DNA of 39,075 nucleotides from Candidatus Nitrosopumilus sp. (GTDB taxonomy: Archaea; Thermoproteota; Nitrososphaeria; Nitrososphaerales; Nitrosopumilaceae). Shown here one piece after another: positions 23,107 to 31,393 of the stretch. The first letter of the stretch is position 1; each line of letters opens with the position of its first letter. A program made the position numbers and the translations under genes. The stretch is taken from positions 1-39,075 of the forward strand of contig JAOMJV010000010.1 in the NCBI GenBank assembly GCA_028351415.1, written 5' to 3'. Under the pieces are notes generated by a model. It made no database searches, had not been told where the DNA came from, and was given only the letters and a program-made list of their open reading frames with translations.

Positions 23107-23271
23107 TTATTTTTGTTTTCTTAATAGGAATTGCATTACTGCCTCTTTTGAATAATCAATTCCATGAACATCTTCGGTATGTGTTCTAAAATCTTCTATT
23201 ACTTTTTCTTGTTCCCCATCTATCTCAAAATCACATTGAAAACCATAATCATTACACTTTAGCTTTGGCAT
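23107..23271 (-). CDS. DUF1059-family small protein
   Basis: This 54-residue protein was read directly from the minus strand. It starts MPKLKCNDYGFQCDFEIDGE, continues with EKVIEDFRTHTEDVHGIDYS and ends with MQFLLRKQK. The pattern of two Cys near the N terminus (C6, C13), FEIDG, then H-x-x-x-x-HGID matches small DUF1059 proteins, which are widespread in archaea and have no assigned role. A TATA element (TTTTATACGG, minus strand, 23291-23300) lies 20-29 nt upstream of the ATG, supporting expression as a leaderless message. It lies downstream of, and antiparallel to, the hemA homologue, and about 75 bp beyond the end of the second FNR-type gene. Confidence 0.85.
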   Translation of the reverse strand: MPKLKCNDYGFQCDFEIDGEQEKVIEDFRTHTEDVHGIDYSKEAVMQFLLRKQK

Positions 23272-23290
23272 ATTTTGATGAAAATAATAT

Positions 23291-23300
23291 CCGTATAAAA
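23291..23300 (-). promoter_or_regulatory. TATA box for the DUF1059 gene
   Basis: Read leftward the element is TTTTATACGG, 20-29 nt before the ATG at 23271. The spacing predicts a leaderless transcript. Confidence 0.5.
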
Positions 23301-23345
23301 ATTAAGATATTTTTAATTTAATAGTGCTATGGTAAAACGTAATTT

Positions 23346-24188
23346 TTATCCGTAGGATTCGTATTTAATTCCAAAACTACCGTCAGATTTCTTTTCATGT
23401 TCTGTGACAAAACCTTTAGAATCCAAGTTATCAATCACACCATCGATTGTTCCTTGATATCCACAAATGTAAATAATTGAATTTTCTGGTGTCAGTTCCT
23501 CCCCTACCATTTCTTCTATTGGCGATAAGCCTGTTTTTTTATCTGCTTTAAAAAATGATTCAACTCTACCCACATGACCGTTCCAAGATCTATTGAAAAA
23601 TTCTTTTGGTCTACTAATTGCTGCTCTGTATCTGAAATTCCATTTATCCCTCCCATTTTTTTCACTTTCTAATTCCATATCGGTTAAAAGACGTTTGTAA
23701 CTTAATTCATCCACATAACTTGCTCCGTGTAAAACTATGACTTCTCTACTATCCTTAGTATCCTGGAAATGTTTTGCAAATGCAACAAATGGTGCTAAAC
23801 CTGTTCCGCCACCTACACAAATTACTCTTCTATTGTCTTCTTTACCGTTGTGTAATTTATCGCTAATTAGTAATGCTGCCCCAGTTGGATCTCCAAGGGT
23901 AACTTCGTCTCCAACACTGAGATAAAATAATTCAGTTGTTACACGACCTGGAAGTGGTTTTCTAACCCATCTAATTACAAATTCAAAATAATCTCTATTT
24001 TCAGCATGTGATGCAATTGAGTATGCTCTTCTAACTACTTTTTTTTCTGCTGGAATTGGAAGACCAATTGTTAAAAATTGTCCCGTTTGATATTCTGGCA
24101 TTCCGTTCTCAGGAACTAATCGTATGATTACTAGATCTTCTTTTAGTAACTCTCTGTAGACAACTTTTGCCTTCATTTCAGATACCAT
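23346..24188 (-). CDS. Ferredoxin-NADP+ reductase-type flavoprotein (paralogue 2)
   Basis: The 280-residue protein is a close paralogue of the one at 12815-13660, sharing runs such as FVIRWVRKPLPGR, VLHGASYVDELSYK and GRDKWNFRYRAAISRP. FAD motif RRAYSIASH, NAD(P) motif GGGTGLAPFV and IYICGYQGTIDGV are all intact, and it also ends KYESYG. The paralogues differ around the second half of the FAD domain (DPTGAAL here, KPTGRAL there) and in the loop before the CG motif (KADKKTGLS here). Those changes could separate NADP/NAD or ferredoxin preference; this cannot be read from sequence. ATG at 24188 is used; a second in-frame ATG is four codons later. Confidence 0.88.
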   Translation of the reverse strand: MVSEMKAKVVYRELLKEDLVIIRLVPENGMPEYQTGQFLTIGLPIPAEKKVVRRAYSIASHAENRDYFEFVIRWVRKPLPGRVTTELFYLSVGDEVTLGDPTGAALLISDKLHNGKEDNRRVICVGGGTGLAPFVAFAKHFQDTKDSREVIVLHGASYVDELSYKRLLTDMELESEKNGRDKWNFRYRAAISRPKEFFNRSWNGHVGRVESFFKADKKTGLSPIEEMVGEELTPENSIIYICGYQGTIDGVIDNLDSKGFVTEHEKKSDGSFGIKYESYG

Positions 24189-24213
24189 ACAACGAGCTTT
24201 ATCGTTACTTTGG

Positions 24214-24223
24214 TTAAATATAT
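24214..24223 (-). promoter_or_regulatory. TATA box for FNR-type flavoprotein paralogue 2
   Basis: Plus-strand TTAAATATAT (leftward ATATATTTAA) is centred about 30 nt upstream of the ATG at 24188. It resembles the element at the paralogous gene in both sequence and spacing. Confidence 0.5.
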
Positions 24224-24267
24224 TTCTCTTACAAAATAATTGTGAAAATTTGATAAATTGTATAATT

Positions 24268-25065
24268 CTAATTAATTTGTGACATTATTTCATCAAGAAT
24301 TTTTTGATTTGCTGCGGCAATGAATGAGACTCTTGTCTCATAACTTAGATCTGCATCTAGCGGATTCAAATTTGCATCTAGTAGTAATCCTCCTGCCTCT
24401 TTAACAATAATGCATCCAGCAGCAATGTCTTGAATTCTAATTTTATCTCTAAAGTCAATAAAAATGTCCATCACACCTCTTGCAAATAATGCCATTTCTA
24501 ATGCATTGGCACCAAAATGCCTTGTATGGTTGTGATTTTGAAATATTGGATACATTCGTTTCATTAATTCATTTGAACCTCCAGATGTGTTAATTCCAAC
24601 TATTTTGTAAACTGGTTCTTTTTGTTGAACTTTAATTTGTTTTTCATTAAAAAATGCACCTTTATCTTTTGAAGCCCAATACATATCCCCATTTGTTAAA
24701 TCTGTTATTACTCCATCTGTAATTGAACTGAGTTTATTTTCTGTTGCAAATGCTAACGAACTACAAAAAAATGGCACACCACGTACTGCGTTAGCAGAAC
24801 CATCAATTGCATCCATTATGATGTAGCCTTTTGGTTTTTCTGATAATTCCACTCTTCCACATTCTTCCCCTAGCACAACACATTCAAAATTAATTTTTTT
24901 TAGATAATCTAAAACTGTTTTTTCTGCAATAATGTCTATGTTTCGTGAAATATCTCCACCTGCACCTCTTCCAAAATCACCTGCAGCATCTTCTGTTCCT
25001 GCAAGATCTTTTACATTCTGATAAATTTGATTTGATGCTTCACGAAGAATTTCTACAATTTCCAC
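24268..25065 (-). CDS. Inositol monophosphatase-family phosphatase (IMPase/FBPase)
   Basis: The 265-residue Mg-dependent sugar phosphatase shows the family's metal-binding motifs. GEECG is at about residue 66-70 and IMDAIDGSANAVRGVPFF from about residue 83, with the DxxDGS motif. IQDIAAGCIIVKEAGG near residue 215 is equivalent to WDxAAG. In archaea such enzymes hydrolyse inositol-1-phosphate and often fructose-1,6-bisphosphate, serving gluconeogenesis. The start is GTG at 25065; AATTTAA at 25087-25093 is centred 25 nt upstream, which supports it. The gene is divergent from the unknown gene at 25148. Substrate is not determined by sequence. Confidence 0.88.
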   Translation of the reverse strand: MEIVEILREASNQIYQNVKDLAGTEDAAGDFGRGAGGDISRNIDIIAEKTVLDYLKKINFECVVLGEECGRVELSEKPKGYIIMDAIDGSANAVRGVPFFCSSLAFATENKLSSITDGVITDLTNGDMYWASKDKGAFFNEKQIKVQQKEPVYKIVGINTSGGSNELMKRMYPIFQNHNHTRHFGANALEMALFARGVMDIFIDFRDKIRIQDIAAGCIIVKEAGGLLLDANLNPLDADLSYETRVSFIAAANQKILDEIMSQIN

Positions 25066-25147
25066 AAAAAATAATTATCTCTTCGTAATTTAAGTGAAGA
25101 AAATTTTTGTATTGAAAGCATAAATAACAACAAATAAGATCGTGTTT

Positions 25148-26269
25148 GTGAGTGGAAAAGACGAATCACTTTTTAGTAAAAGTGCTTTGATGGGAACTAA
25201 ACCTGGAAAACAAATCATAAAACAAGGTTTATTCAAATCAAAAGGATTCAAGCAGTTTAATCAATACAAGCAAGAAGCTGAAGATACATTCCCTGCATTT
25301 GCCCAAAGATTTGCAAAAAACCTTTTTGATCAAATTAATGCTGATAACTCTCCAAATACAACTCAACAACAATTTGCAGAAGAAGTTGGTTCTACAGAAA
25401 TTATTTTAAATGCATCTGAAATTGAGCCTATAAAATCCAAATTACAAGATTTTGATACTTTACATGATAGAGTTCTTAGAATTTTAAATTCAAATTTTGT
25501 TAAAATGACATTCCCTGTTTTTAATGGTCTTTTTGACGCATCTACAGATTATTTTAAAGATGACAAAAGTACCACTATGAGGGAAGACATTGTTGATGGT
25601 CATATCATTGCAATTGATCTTAGTGAGCCCATGGATAGAATTGTAGACAAAGATGAAGATTTAGAATATTTGGATGATTACAAATTAATGAATCCATATA
25701 TCTTGAAACTTGCCAGAGAAAAAATTTCAAAAGGTGGTGAGGATGTACTCAAAGAATTTGAAGAAGGTTTCAAACAAGCAAGAATTGGACAATATCTTGA
25801 TACAAAATTAAAAGATAAACCTACGGAGATTACCGAAGAAGAATTAGTTGAAAGCTACAAAAAATATCGTTCTGTAATGGGAACTGCTGGTAGAAACATG
25901 GCCTTAAATCGTGCACCTTTAGCTGATATCTTTTACACTGGAATGGCAAAAGCAGCTGAATCTGTTGGATGCGGAAATGAAATTGAAGATAGTATTAGAG
26001 ACAGAGCTGCAAAAATTCCCTCTTGGCCATTATTTTATTCATTAAAAATGAATGATGCAAAAAGTGGATTTGAAGAAACAATGAATCATAGCGAATCATA
26101 TCTAAGTGAAGCAAGAACTGCACTTGAAAAATTACCTGATAATTTTTCACATACAAAGTTTTTAGAATTTCTATTTCTTACTGTTGAGCATTATAACCAA
26201 TTTTGGTATAAAAAATTACAACAAGAAAACATCTGGTCAGATTTGAACAAAAATCTTCCAACCAAGTGA
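25148..26269 (+). CDS. Conserved-looking protein of unknown function coupled to rfcL
   Basis: The 373-residue protein is soluble, helix-rich and not recognised. It contains EAEDTFPAFAQRFAKNLFDQ, the stretch VKMTFPVFNGLFDASTDYF, and a C-terminal helical part SYLSEARTALEKL with FLTVEHYNQFWYKKL. No Walker, zinc or catalytic motif is visible. The GTG at 25148 is preferred because CATAAATAAC (25119-25128) is centred about 25 nt upstream; an earlier GTG (25142) would be too close. Its stop lies 8 bp before the preferred rfcL ATG, so the two are probably co-translated. A replication-related role is possible but only by context. Confidence 0.75.
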   Translation: MSGKDESLFSKSALMGTKPGKQIIKQGLFKSKGFKQFNQYKQEAEDTFPAFAQRFAKNLFDQINADNSPNTTQQQFAEEVGSTEIILNASEIEPIKSKLQDFDTLHDRVLRILNSNFVKMTFPVFNGLFDASTDYFKDDKSTTMREDIVDGHIIAIDLSEPMDRIVDKDEDLEYLDDYKLMNPYILKLAREKISKGGEDVLKEFEEGFKQARIGQYLDTKLKDKPTEITEEELVESYKKYRSVMGTAGRNMALNRAPLADIFYTGMAKAAESVGCGNEIEDSIRDRAAKIPSWPLFYSLKMNDAKSGFEETMNHSESYLSEARTALEKLPDNFSHTKFLEFLFLTVEHYNQFWYKKLQQENIWSDLNKNLPTK

Positions 26270-26277
26270 TAAAATTG

Positions 26278-27435
26278 ATGTGGTCTGAAAAATATCGACC
26301 TCAGATTATTTCTGATATGGTTGGTAATGAGGAGCCTCGTGCAGCCATAATGGAATGGTTTGCAAAATGGAAAAAAGGAACAAAACCTCTTTTGGTCGTG
26401 GGGCCCCCTGGAATTGGGAAAACTACTATTGCATATCTTTTGGCTAAACAATTTGGTTATGATCTGATTGGCCTTAATGCAAGTGATGTTAGAAGTAAAT
26501 CTCAAATTAATGAAATCCTTGTACCTGTTTTAGGCAATGTCAGTGTTTTAGGAACTCCTATGATCTTTATTGATGAGGTTGATGGTATTCATGGCCGTGG
26601 GGATTATGGCGGTGCTGCAGCACTTGTTGATATTTTGAAAAAACCAAATGTGCCCATTTTACTTGCTGCAAATTTTGATGATTCAGACAAAATGAAGAGT
26701 ATTAAAAAAGTAACCACAACAATCTCTTTTAAAAAAATACCGCCACGTCTTTTGCGTGTTTATTTACATCATATTTTAACAAAAGAAAATACAAAACTAA
26801 GTCCTGGCTCATTAATCAAAGTCATTGATAAATCTCAAGGTGACATTCGTTCAATGATTAATCTAACACAGTCTTTGCTAACTGGATTCAATCCTCCGAC
26901 AGAAACTTCTTTTGAAAGTATAAACATTGAAGATGGAATAAATGCATTTTTCAAAGCAAAATCTATTCAAGAAGCTAGAGGTGTTTTATATTCAATACAA
27001 ATTGCCCCTAGAGACAAAATTAATGCATTTTATTCTAGTATAGTGAGTAGTGATCTAGATAGTGCTACACTTGGAAAATATTTAGAAGTTATTTCAAATG
27101 CTGATATGTTACTTGGAAAAATTATGAAAACACAAAATTGGAGATTACTACGTTATCTTAATGATATTTTAATTAATTTATATGAAAAAGATGACCGTAT
27201 ACGATATTCTAAATATAATTTATCTTGGCCTTTACTAAATAGAATTCGTTGGGATGGTGCTAAAATTAAATCGTTATCTTCTATAATGGCAAAAAAACTA
27301 CATCTTTCTTCCAGTGCATTTGTAACATTATGCTTGCCCTATCTTTTATTTTGTATTAAAAATAAGACTTTGGAATTAGAACTGGAAGAAACTTTTGGTG
27401 CTATTATTGATAAGGAGATTGAATTGATACAATGA
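26278..27435 (+). CDS. rfcL: Replication factor C large subunit
   Basis: This is the large clamp-loader subunit. The 385-residue protein starts MWSEKYRPQIISDMVGNE (RFC box). Walker A VVGPPGIGKTT is at about 41-51, GLNASDVRS follows, Walker B MIFIDEVDGI is near 97-106, and the C-terminal collar ends LEETFGAIIDKEIELIQ. Many archaeal RfcL proteins are longer and end in a PCNA-binding QxxLxxFF motif; none is seen here. The ATG at 26278 is chosen, with GTGAT seven bases upstream; a GTG at 26266 overlapping the preceding stop is the alternative. The stop overlaps the next gene's ATG. Confidence 0.94.
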   Translation: MWSEKYRPQIISDMVGNEEPRAAIMEWFAKWKKGTKPLLVVGPPGIGKTTIAYLLAKQFGYDLIGLNASDVRSKSQINEILVPVLGNVSVLGTPMIFIDEVDGIHGRGDYGGAAALVDILKKPNVPILLAANFDDSDKMKSIKKVTTTISFKKIPPRLLRVYLHHILTKENTKLSPGSLIKVIDKSQGDIRSMINLTQSLLTGFNPPTETSFESINIEDGINAFFKAKSIQEARGVLYSIQIAPRDKINAFYSSIVSSDLDSATLGKYLEVISNADMLLGKIMKTQNWRLLRYLNDILINLYEKDDRIRYSKYNLSWPLLNRIRWDGAKIKSLSSIMAKKLHLSSSAFVTLCLPYLLFCIKNKTLELELEETFGAIIDKEIELIQ

Positions 27436-27743
27436 GTTGGATAAAAATCCCCATGAAATTTCCAGGAACCTGCATTGTTTGTAATGATAAAATTGAAGTC
27501 AATGAAATTGGACTCTGGTCAAAGGGATCTGGTGTTAAACATGAAAAATGTGCCCAAACCAATGAATTGAAATGCATTGTTTGTGGTTCTTCTGCTGGAT
27601 GCTCTCAATGTGAATTTCAAGATATTTGTGATATTCCAAATGTATCCCAATTATGCATATGTAAGAAATGTGGTGATGAAACGAATGCCTTTGATTCGTA
27701 CCAAAAATCATCTAAAAAGAAATTTTCTATTCTAAATTCTTAG
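27432..27743 (+). CDS. Cysteine-rich zinc-binding protein downstream of rfcL
   Basis: The 103-residue protein has 11 Cys. C14-x2-C17, H37 and C40 form a likely CCHC zinc site resembling PARP/topoisomerase-type fingers (GLWSKGSGVKHEKC). A second group, C48, C51, C57, C60, C66, then C75, C77, C80, could bind one or two more zinc ions or an iron-sulfur cluster. The last 20 residues are Lys/Ser-rich. Its ATG overlaps the rfcL stop by four bases, so it is translationally coupled to the clamp loader. I do not recognise the family; a nucleic-acid-binding accessory role is inference from the fingers and context. Confidence 0.72.
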   Translation: MSWIKIPMKFPGTCIVCNDKIEVNEIGLWSKGSGVKHEKCAQTNELKCIVCGSSAGCSQCEFQDICDIPNVSQLCICKKCGDETNAFDSYQKSSKKKFSILNS

Positions 27744-27821
27744 TTTTTTATAATAATTTAAAATTTTTACTATTTCAATCTAAATTAATATAGAGAAAGA
27801 ATCTGTTTTCAGATCACCATT

Positions 27822-29369
27822 ATGCACTCTGAAAAGATTGATGAATATACTAAAAATAACAACATATCATTACAAGGGGGCGGTCAAGATCGTATTAGTG
27901 CTCAGCATGAGAAGGGTAAACTAACTGCTCGTGAAAGGATTGATCTTTTACTTGATGTGGGAACTTTTGTTGAAATTGATCCATTAACAACTCACCATTA
28001 CCATGAATACGATATGCAAAAAAAGAAATTTTTTACTGATGGTGTAGTTTGTGGTTATGGAAATGTTTCTGGAAGACAAATTTTTGTTTATGCTTATGAT
28101 TTCACTGTTCTAGGTGGAACATTAAGTCAGATGGGGGCTAAAAAAATTACTAAATTAATGGATCATGCTTTAAACACAGGTTGCCCTATTATCGGTATTA
28201 TGGATTCTGGTGGTGCTAGAATTCAAGAAGGAATTATGAGTCTTGATGGATTCGCAGATATCTTTTACCATAACCAATTAGCTTCTGGAGTAATTCCACA
28301 AATTACTGCAAGTGTTGGTCCATCCGCAGGTGGTTCTGTATATTCTCCTGCAATGACTGATTTTGTTATTATGGTTGACAAAATTGCAAGTATGTTTGTT
28401 ACTGGACCTGATGTTGTTAAAACTGTATTAGGTGAAGAAGTGTCATCTGACGAACTTGGTGGTGCAATCACACATGGTTCAAAAAGTGGAGTTGCTCATT
28501 TTGTTGCTGAAAATGAATACGAATGCATGGATTACATTAAAAAATTAATTTCCTTCTTACCTCAAAATAATTCTGAACAACCACCTAAACTTACAACTGA
28601 TGATGATCCAAATAGATTGGATCATAATTTAATTAATATAATTCCTGAAAATGCTTTGCAACCTTATGACATGAAAGAAATTATTCATTCCATTGTTGAC
28701 AATCACGAATTTTTTGAAGTTCATGAATTATTTGCATCAAACATTATAGTTGGATATTGTAGATTAAATGGAAATGTTGTTGGAATTATTGCCAATCAAC
28801 CAATGCATCTTGCAGGTGCACTAGATATTGATTCATCAAATAAAGCATCACGTTTTATTCGATTCTGTGACGCATTTAATATTCCAATAATCACTTTAGT
28901 AGACACACCTGGTTACATGCCAGGTTCTAATCAAGAGCATAATGGAATCATTAGACATGGAAGTAAACTTCTTTATGCATATTGTGAAGCAACTGTACCA
29001 AGAATTACATTAGTTATTGGCAAAGCATATGGTGGTGCATACATTGCAATGGGAAGTAAAAATCTTAGAACCGATGTAAATTATGCATGGCCAACTGCTA
29101 GATGTGCTGTTTTAGGTGGAGAGGCAGCTGTAAAAATTATGAATAGAAAAGATCTTGCTGCTTCTGATAATCCTGAATCTCTTAAAAAAGAATTAATGGA
29201 TGAATATACGCAGAAGTTTGAAAATCCTTACGTTGCTGCATCTCACGGAACTGTTGATAATGTAATTGATCCTGCTGAAACAAGACCTATGTTAATTAAA
29301 GCACTTGAAATGCTTGCAAATAAAAGATCTAAACAATTACCTAGAAAACATGGGAACATCAATCTGTGA
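27822..29369 (+). CDS. pccB: Acetyl-/propionyl-CoA carboxylase carboxyltransferase subunit
   Basis: This is the carboxyltransferase that moves CO2 from carboxybiotin to acetyl- or propionyl-CoA. The 515-residue fused alpha-beta crotonase-fold protein has the family sequence HEKGKLTARERIDLLLD at the start, MDSGGARIQEG at about 127-137, ASVGPSAGGSVYSPAM at about 165-180 and, in the second half, TLVDTPGYMPG and GKAYGGAYIAMGS. Its oxyanion-hole glycines are intact. It is followed within three to six bases by the biotin carboxylase gene and then the carrier protein. In autotrophic Thaumarchaeota such a three-subunit enzyme performs both carboxylations of the 3-hydroxypropionate/4-hydroxybutyrate cycle; which acyl-CoA is favoured here is not visible. 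Confidence 0.95.
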   Translation: MHSEKIDEYTKNNNISLQGGGQDRISAQHEKGKLTARERIDLLLDVGTFVEIDPLTTHHYHEYDMQKKKFFTDGVVCGYGNVSGRQIFVYAYDFTVLGGTLSQMGAKKITKLMDHALNTGCPIIGIMDSGGARIQEGIMSLDGFADIFYHNQLASGVIPQITASVGPSAGGSVYSPAMTDFVIMVDKIASMFVTGPDVVKTVLGEEVSSDELGGAITHGSKSGVAHFVAENEYECMDYIKKLISFLPQNNSEQPPKLTTDDDPNRLDHNLINIIPENALQPYDMKEIIHSIVDNHEFFEVHELFASNIIVGYCRLNGNVVGIIANQPMHLAGALDIDSSNKASRFIRFCDAFNIPIITLVDTPGYMPGSNQEHNGIIRHGSKLLYAYCEATVPRITLVIGKAYGGAYIAMGSKNLRTDVNYAWPTARCAVLGGEAAVKIMNRKDLAASDNPESLKKELMDEYTQKFENPYVAASHGTVDNVIDPAETRPMLIKALEMLANKRSKQLPRKHGNINL

Positions 29370-29375
29370 TTAATG

Positions 29376-30863
29376 ATGATTGAGAAAGTACTTATCGCTA
29401 ACAGGGGAGAAATTGCTTTACGTGTAATTAGAACTTGTAAAGCACTTGGAATTAAGACAGTTGCTGTTTATTCTGACGAAGATCGTAATTCAATGCATGT
29501 TAAACAAGCATCTGAATCATATCATATTGGTGATGCAGCTCCTGCTAAATCATATCTTAATCAAGAAAAAATTCTAGATGTAATGCTATCATCTGGTGCA
29601 GATTCAGTTCATCCCGGTTATGGTTTTCTATCTGAAAACGATGATTTTGCAAGACTTTGTGAAAAAAATAAAATTATTTTTATCGGTCCATCTGCTGATT
29701 CAATGAATCTTTGTGGTGATAAAATGAAATGTAAAGCTGCAATGTTAAAAGCACAAGTTCCGACTGTTCCTGGAAGTCCTGGTTTAGTTAAGGATGCAGA
29801 TGATGCAGAAAAAATTGCTAATGGTATTGGATATCCCGTAATGTTGAAATCTGTTTATGGTGGAGGCGGTCGTGGAATTAGAATTGTAACTAATGATAAA
29901 GAATTACGTGATGGTTTTGAGTCTGTAACTGGAGAATCTATTGCAGCCGTAGGAAAATCTGCAATACTTGTTGAAAAATATTTAGAAAAAACACGACATA
30001 TTGAATATCAATTTGCTAGGGACATACAAGGCAATGCCGTTCATATATTTGAAAGAGAATGTTCTATTCAAAGACGTAATCAAAAATTAATTGAACAAAC
30101 TCCTTCTCCAATTGTTGATGAAGAAACAAGAGCACGTATTGGTGAATCAGTTTGTAATGCTGCACATGCCGTTGATTATACTAATTTAGGTACTGCCGAA
30201 TTTTTACGAGCTGATAATGGTGAATTTTATTTTATTGAAATTAATGCTAGATTACAAGTAGAACACCCTATTACTGAATTTGTTTCTGGATTGGATTTAG
30301 TTAAACTACAATTAGATATAGCAAATGGGGAGCCAATTCCTTTCAAACAAAATGAATTAAAAATGAATGGATATGCAATTGAGTGTAGAATTAATGCTGA
30401 AGACACCTTCTTGGATTTTGCTCCTTCAACTGGACCTGTTCCAGATGTGACTATTCCTTCAGGACCAAGTGTTAGATGTGATACCTACCTTTATCCTGGT
30501 TGTACAGTTTCACCATTTTATGATTCACTTATGGCAAAACTCGTTACATGGGGTCAAACTTTTGAAGAATCAAGAACTAGAATGCTTTCTGCATTAAATG
30601 ACTTTTACATTGAAGGAGTTGAAACTTCTATTCCTTTGTATAAGACAATTTTAAACTCTGATGAATACAAAAATGGTGATCTTTCCACTGATTTCTTAAA
30701 ACGTTATGATATGATTGATAGGTTAACTGAAGATCTTAAGACAGAAAAAGAAAATAAAAGCGAAGCAGCTTTAGCAGCCGCAATTATTCATTCTGAATAC
30801 TTTAAGAGTCGTGTACAAAATACTACTAACCATAATTCTAATTGGAAAAATAAGCTGGATTGA
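29376..30863 (+). CDS. accC: Biotin carboxylase subunit
   Basis: This ATP-grasp enzyme carboxylates biotin using bicarbonate and ATP. The 495-residue protein begins MIEKVLIANRGEIALRVIR. It has GYGFLSEN, the glycine-rich ATP loop YGGGGRGIR at about 161-169, the catalytic region HIFERECSIQRRNQK and EINARLQVEHPITE at about 288-301. The C-terminal domain keeps GYAIECRINAED. The ATG at 29376 gives a five-base gap from GTGAT; an ATG three bases earlier is possible. It ends four bases before the start of the carrier-protein gene. Pyruvate carboxylase subunit A is a close relative, but the pccB-like neighbour favours an acyl-CoA carboxylase. Confidence 0.95.
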   Translation: MIEKVLIANRGEIALRVIRTCKALGIKTVAVYSDEDRNSMHVKQASESYHIGDAAPAKSYLNQEKILDVMLSSGADSVHPGYGFLSENDDFARLCEKNKIIFIGPSADSMNLCGDKMKCKAAMLKAQVPTVPGSPGLVKDADDAEKIANGIGYPVMLKSVYGGGGRGIRIVTNDKELRDGFESVTGESIAAVGKSAILVEKYLEKTRHIEYQFARDIQGNAVHIFERECSIQRRNQKLIEQTPSPIVDEETRARIGESVCNAAHAVDYTNLGTAEFLRADNGEFYFIEINARLQVEHPITEFVSGLDLVKLQLDIANGEPIPFKQNELKMNGYAIECRINAEDTFLDFAPSTGPVPDVTIPSGPSVRCDTYLYPGCTVSPFYDSLMAKLVTWGQTFEESRTRMLSALNDFYIEGVETSIPLYKTILNSDEYKNGDLSTDFLKRYDMIDRLTEDLKTEKENKSEAALAAAIIHSEYFKSRVQNTTNHNSNWKNKLD

Positions 30864-30867
30864 TGAT

Positions 30868-31383
30868 ATGACCAATTACAAAATACAAGATATTGAAAAA
30901 TCATTTAATGGACATATAGTAAAAAACTTTGGAAATAATAATTTTATAATTAAAATTAATGATGATGAACATGAGCTAAAAATTATTACTATGAATTCAA
31001 ACAAAATTGAATTTATTTTAAATCAAACATATCATAGGGCAAAATATCTTGATCAATCTACAAACGAAATGAATATTGTAATTGATAATGTTCCGATGAC
31101 AATTAATTTACATACTCATTTTGACAAAATTGTTTACAAAAATTCTGGCGGTGGCGGTTCTGGTTCAATAAAAGTAGGATTGAAAAGCCAAATTCCAGGA
31201 AAGGTAGTTTCAATTTCAGTTGCAGATGGAGATTCTGTACAGAAAGGTGATGTTGTTTGTACTTTGGAATCTATGAAAATGCAAGTTCAGATTAAGGCAC
31301 ACAAAGATGGAGTTGTAAATTCTATTAAAGTTAAAGAAACCGGAACTGTTGCTAAAGGCGATTTAATTGCAAATATAGAATAA
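30868..31383 (+). CDS. Biotin carboxyl carrier protein
   Basis: The 171-residue protein carries biotin between the two catalytic subunits. The C-terminal biotinyl domain has IPGKVVSISVADGDSVQKGD and LESMKMQVQI, where K137 is the biotin site about 35 residues from the end. The N-terminal part (about 1-85) is a beta-rich domain probably docking to the partner subunits. Between them lies a SGGGGSGS linker. The ATG at 30868 is chosen; an upstream frame opening overlaps accC and would add an unlikely hydrophobic tail. Lipoyl carriers are excluded by the MKM motif and the operon. Confidence 0.94.
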   Translation: MTNYKIQDIEKSFNGHIVKNFGNNNFIIKINDDEHELKIITMNSNKIEFILNQTYHRAKYLDQSTNEMNIVIDNVPMTINLHTHFDKIVYKNSGGGGSGSIKVGLKSQIPGKVVSISVADGDSVQKGDVVCTLESMKMQVQIKAHKDGVVNSIKVKETGTVAKGDLIANIE

Positions 31384-31393
31384 AAAAAATTAT

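Noticed and set aside
30811-30867. Extended start for the biotin carrier protein
   Set aside because: It would overlap accC by about 50 bp and add a hydrophobic tail not seen in carriers; the ATG at 30868 is better.
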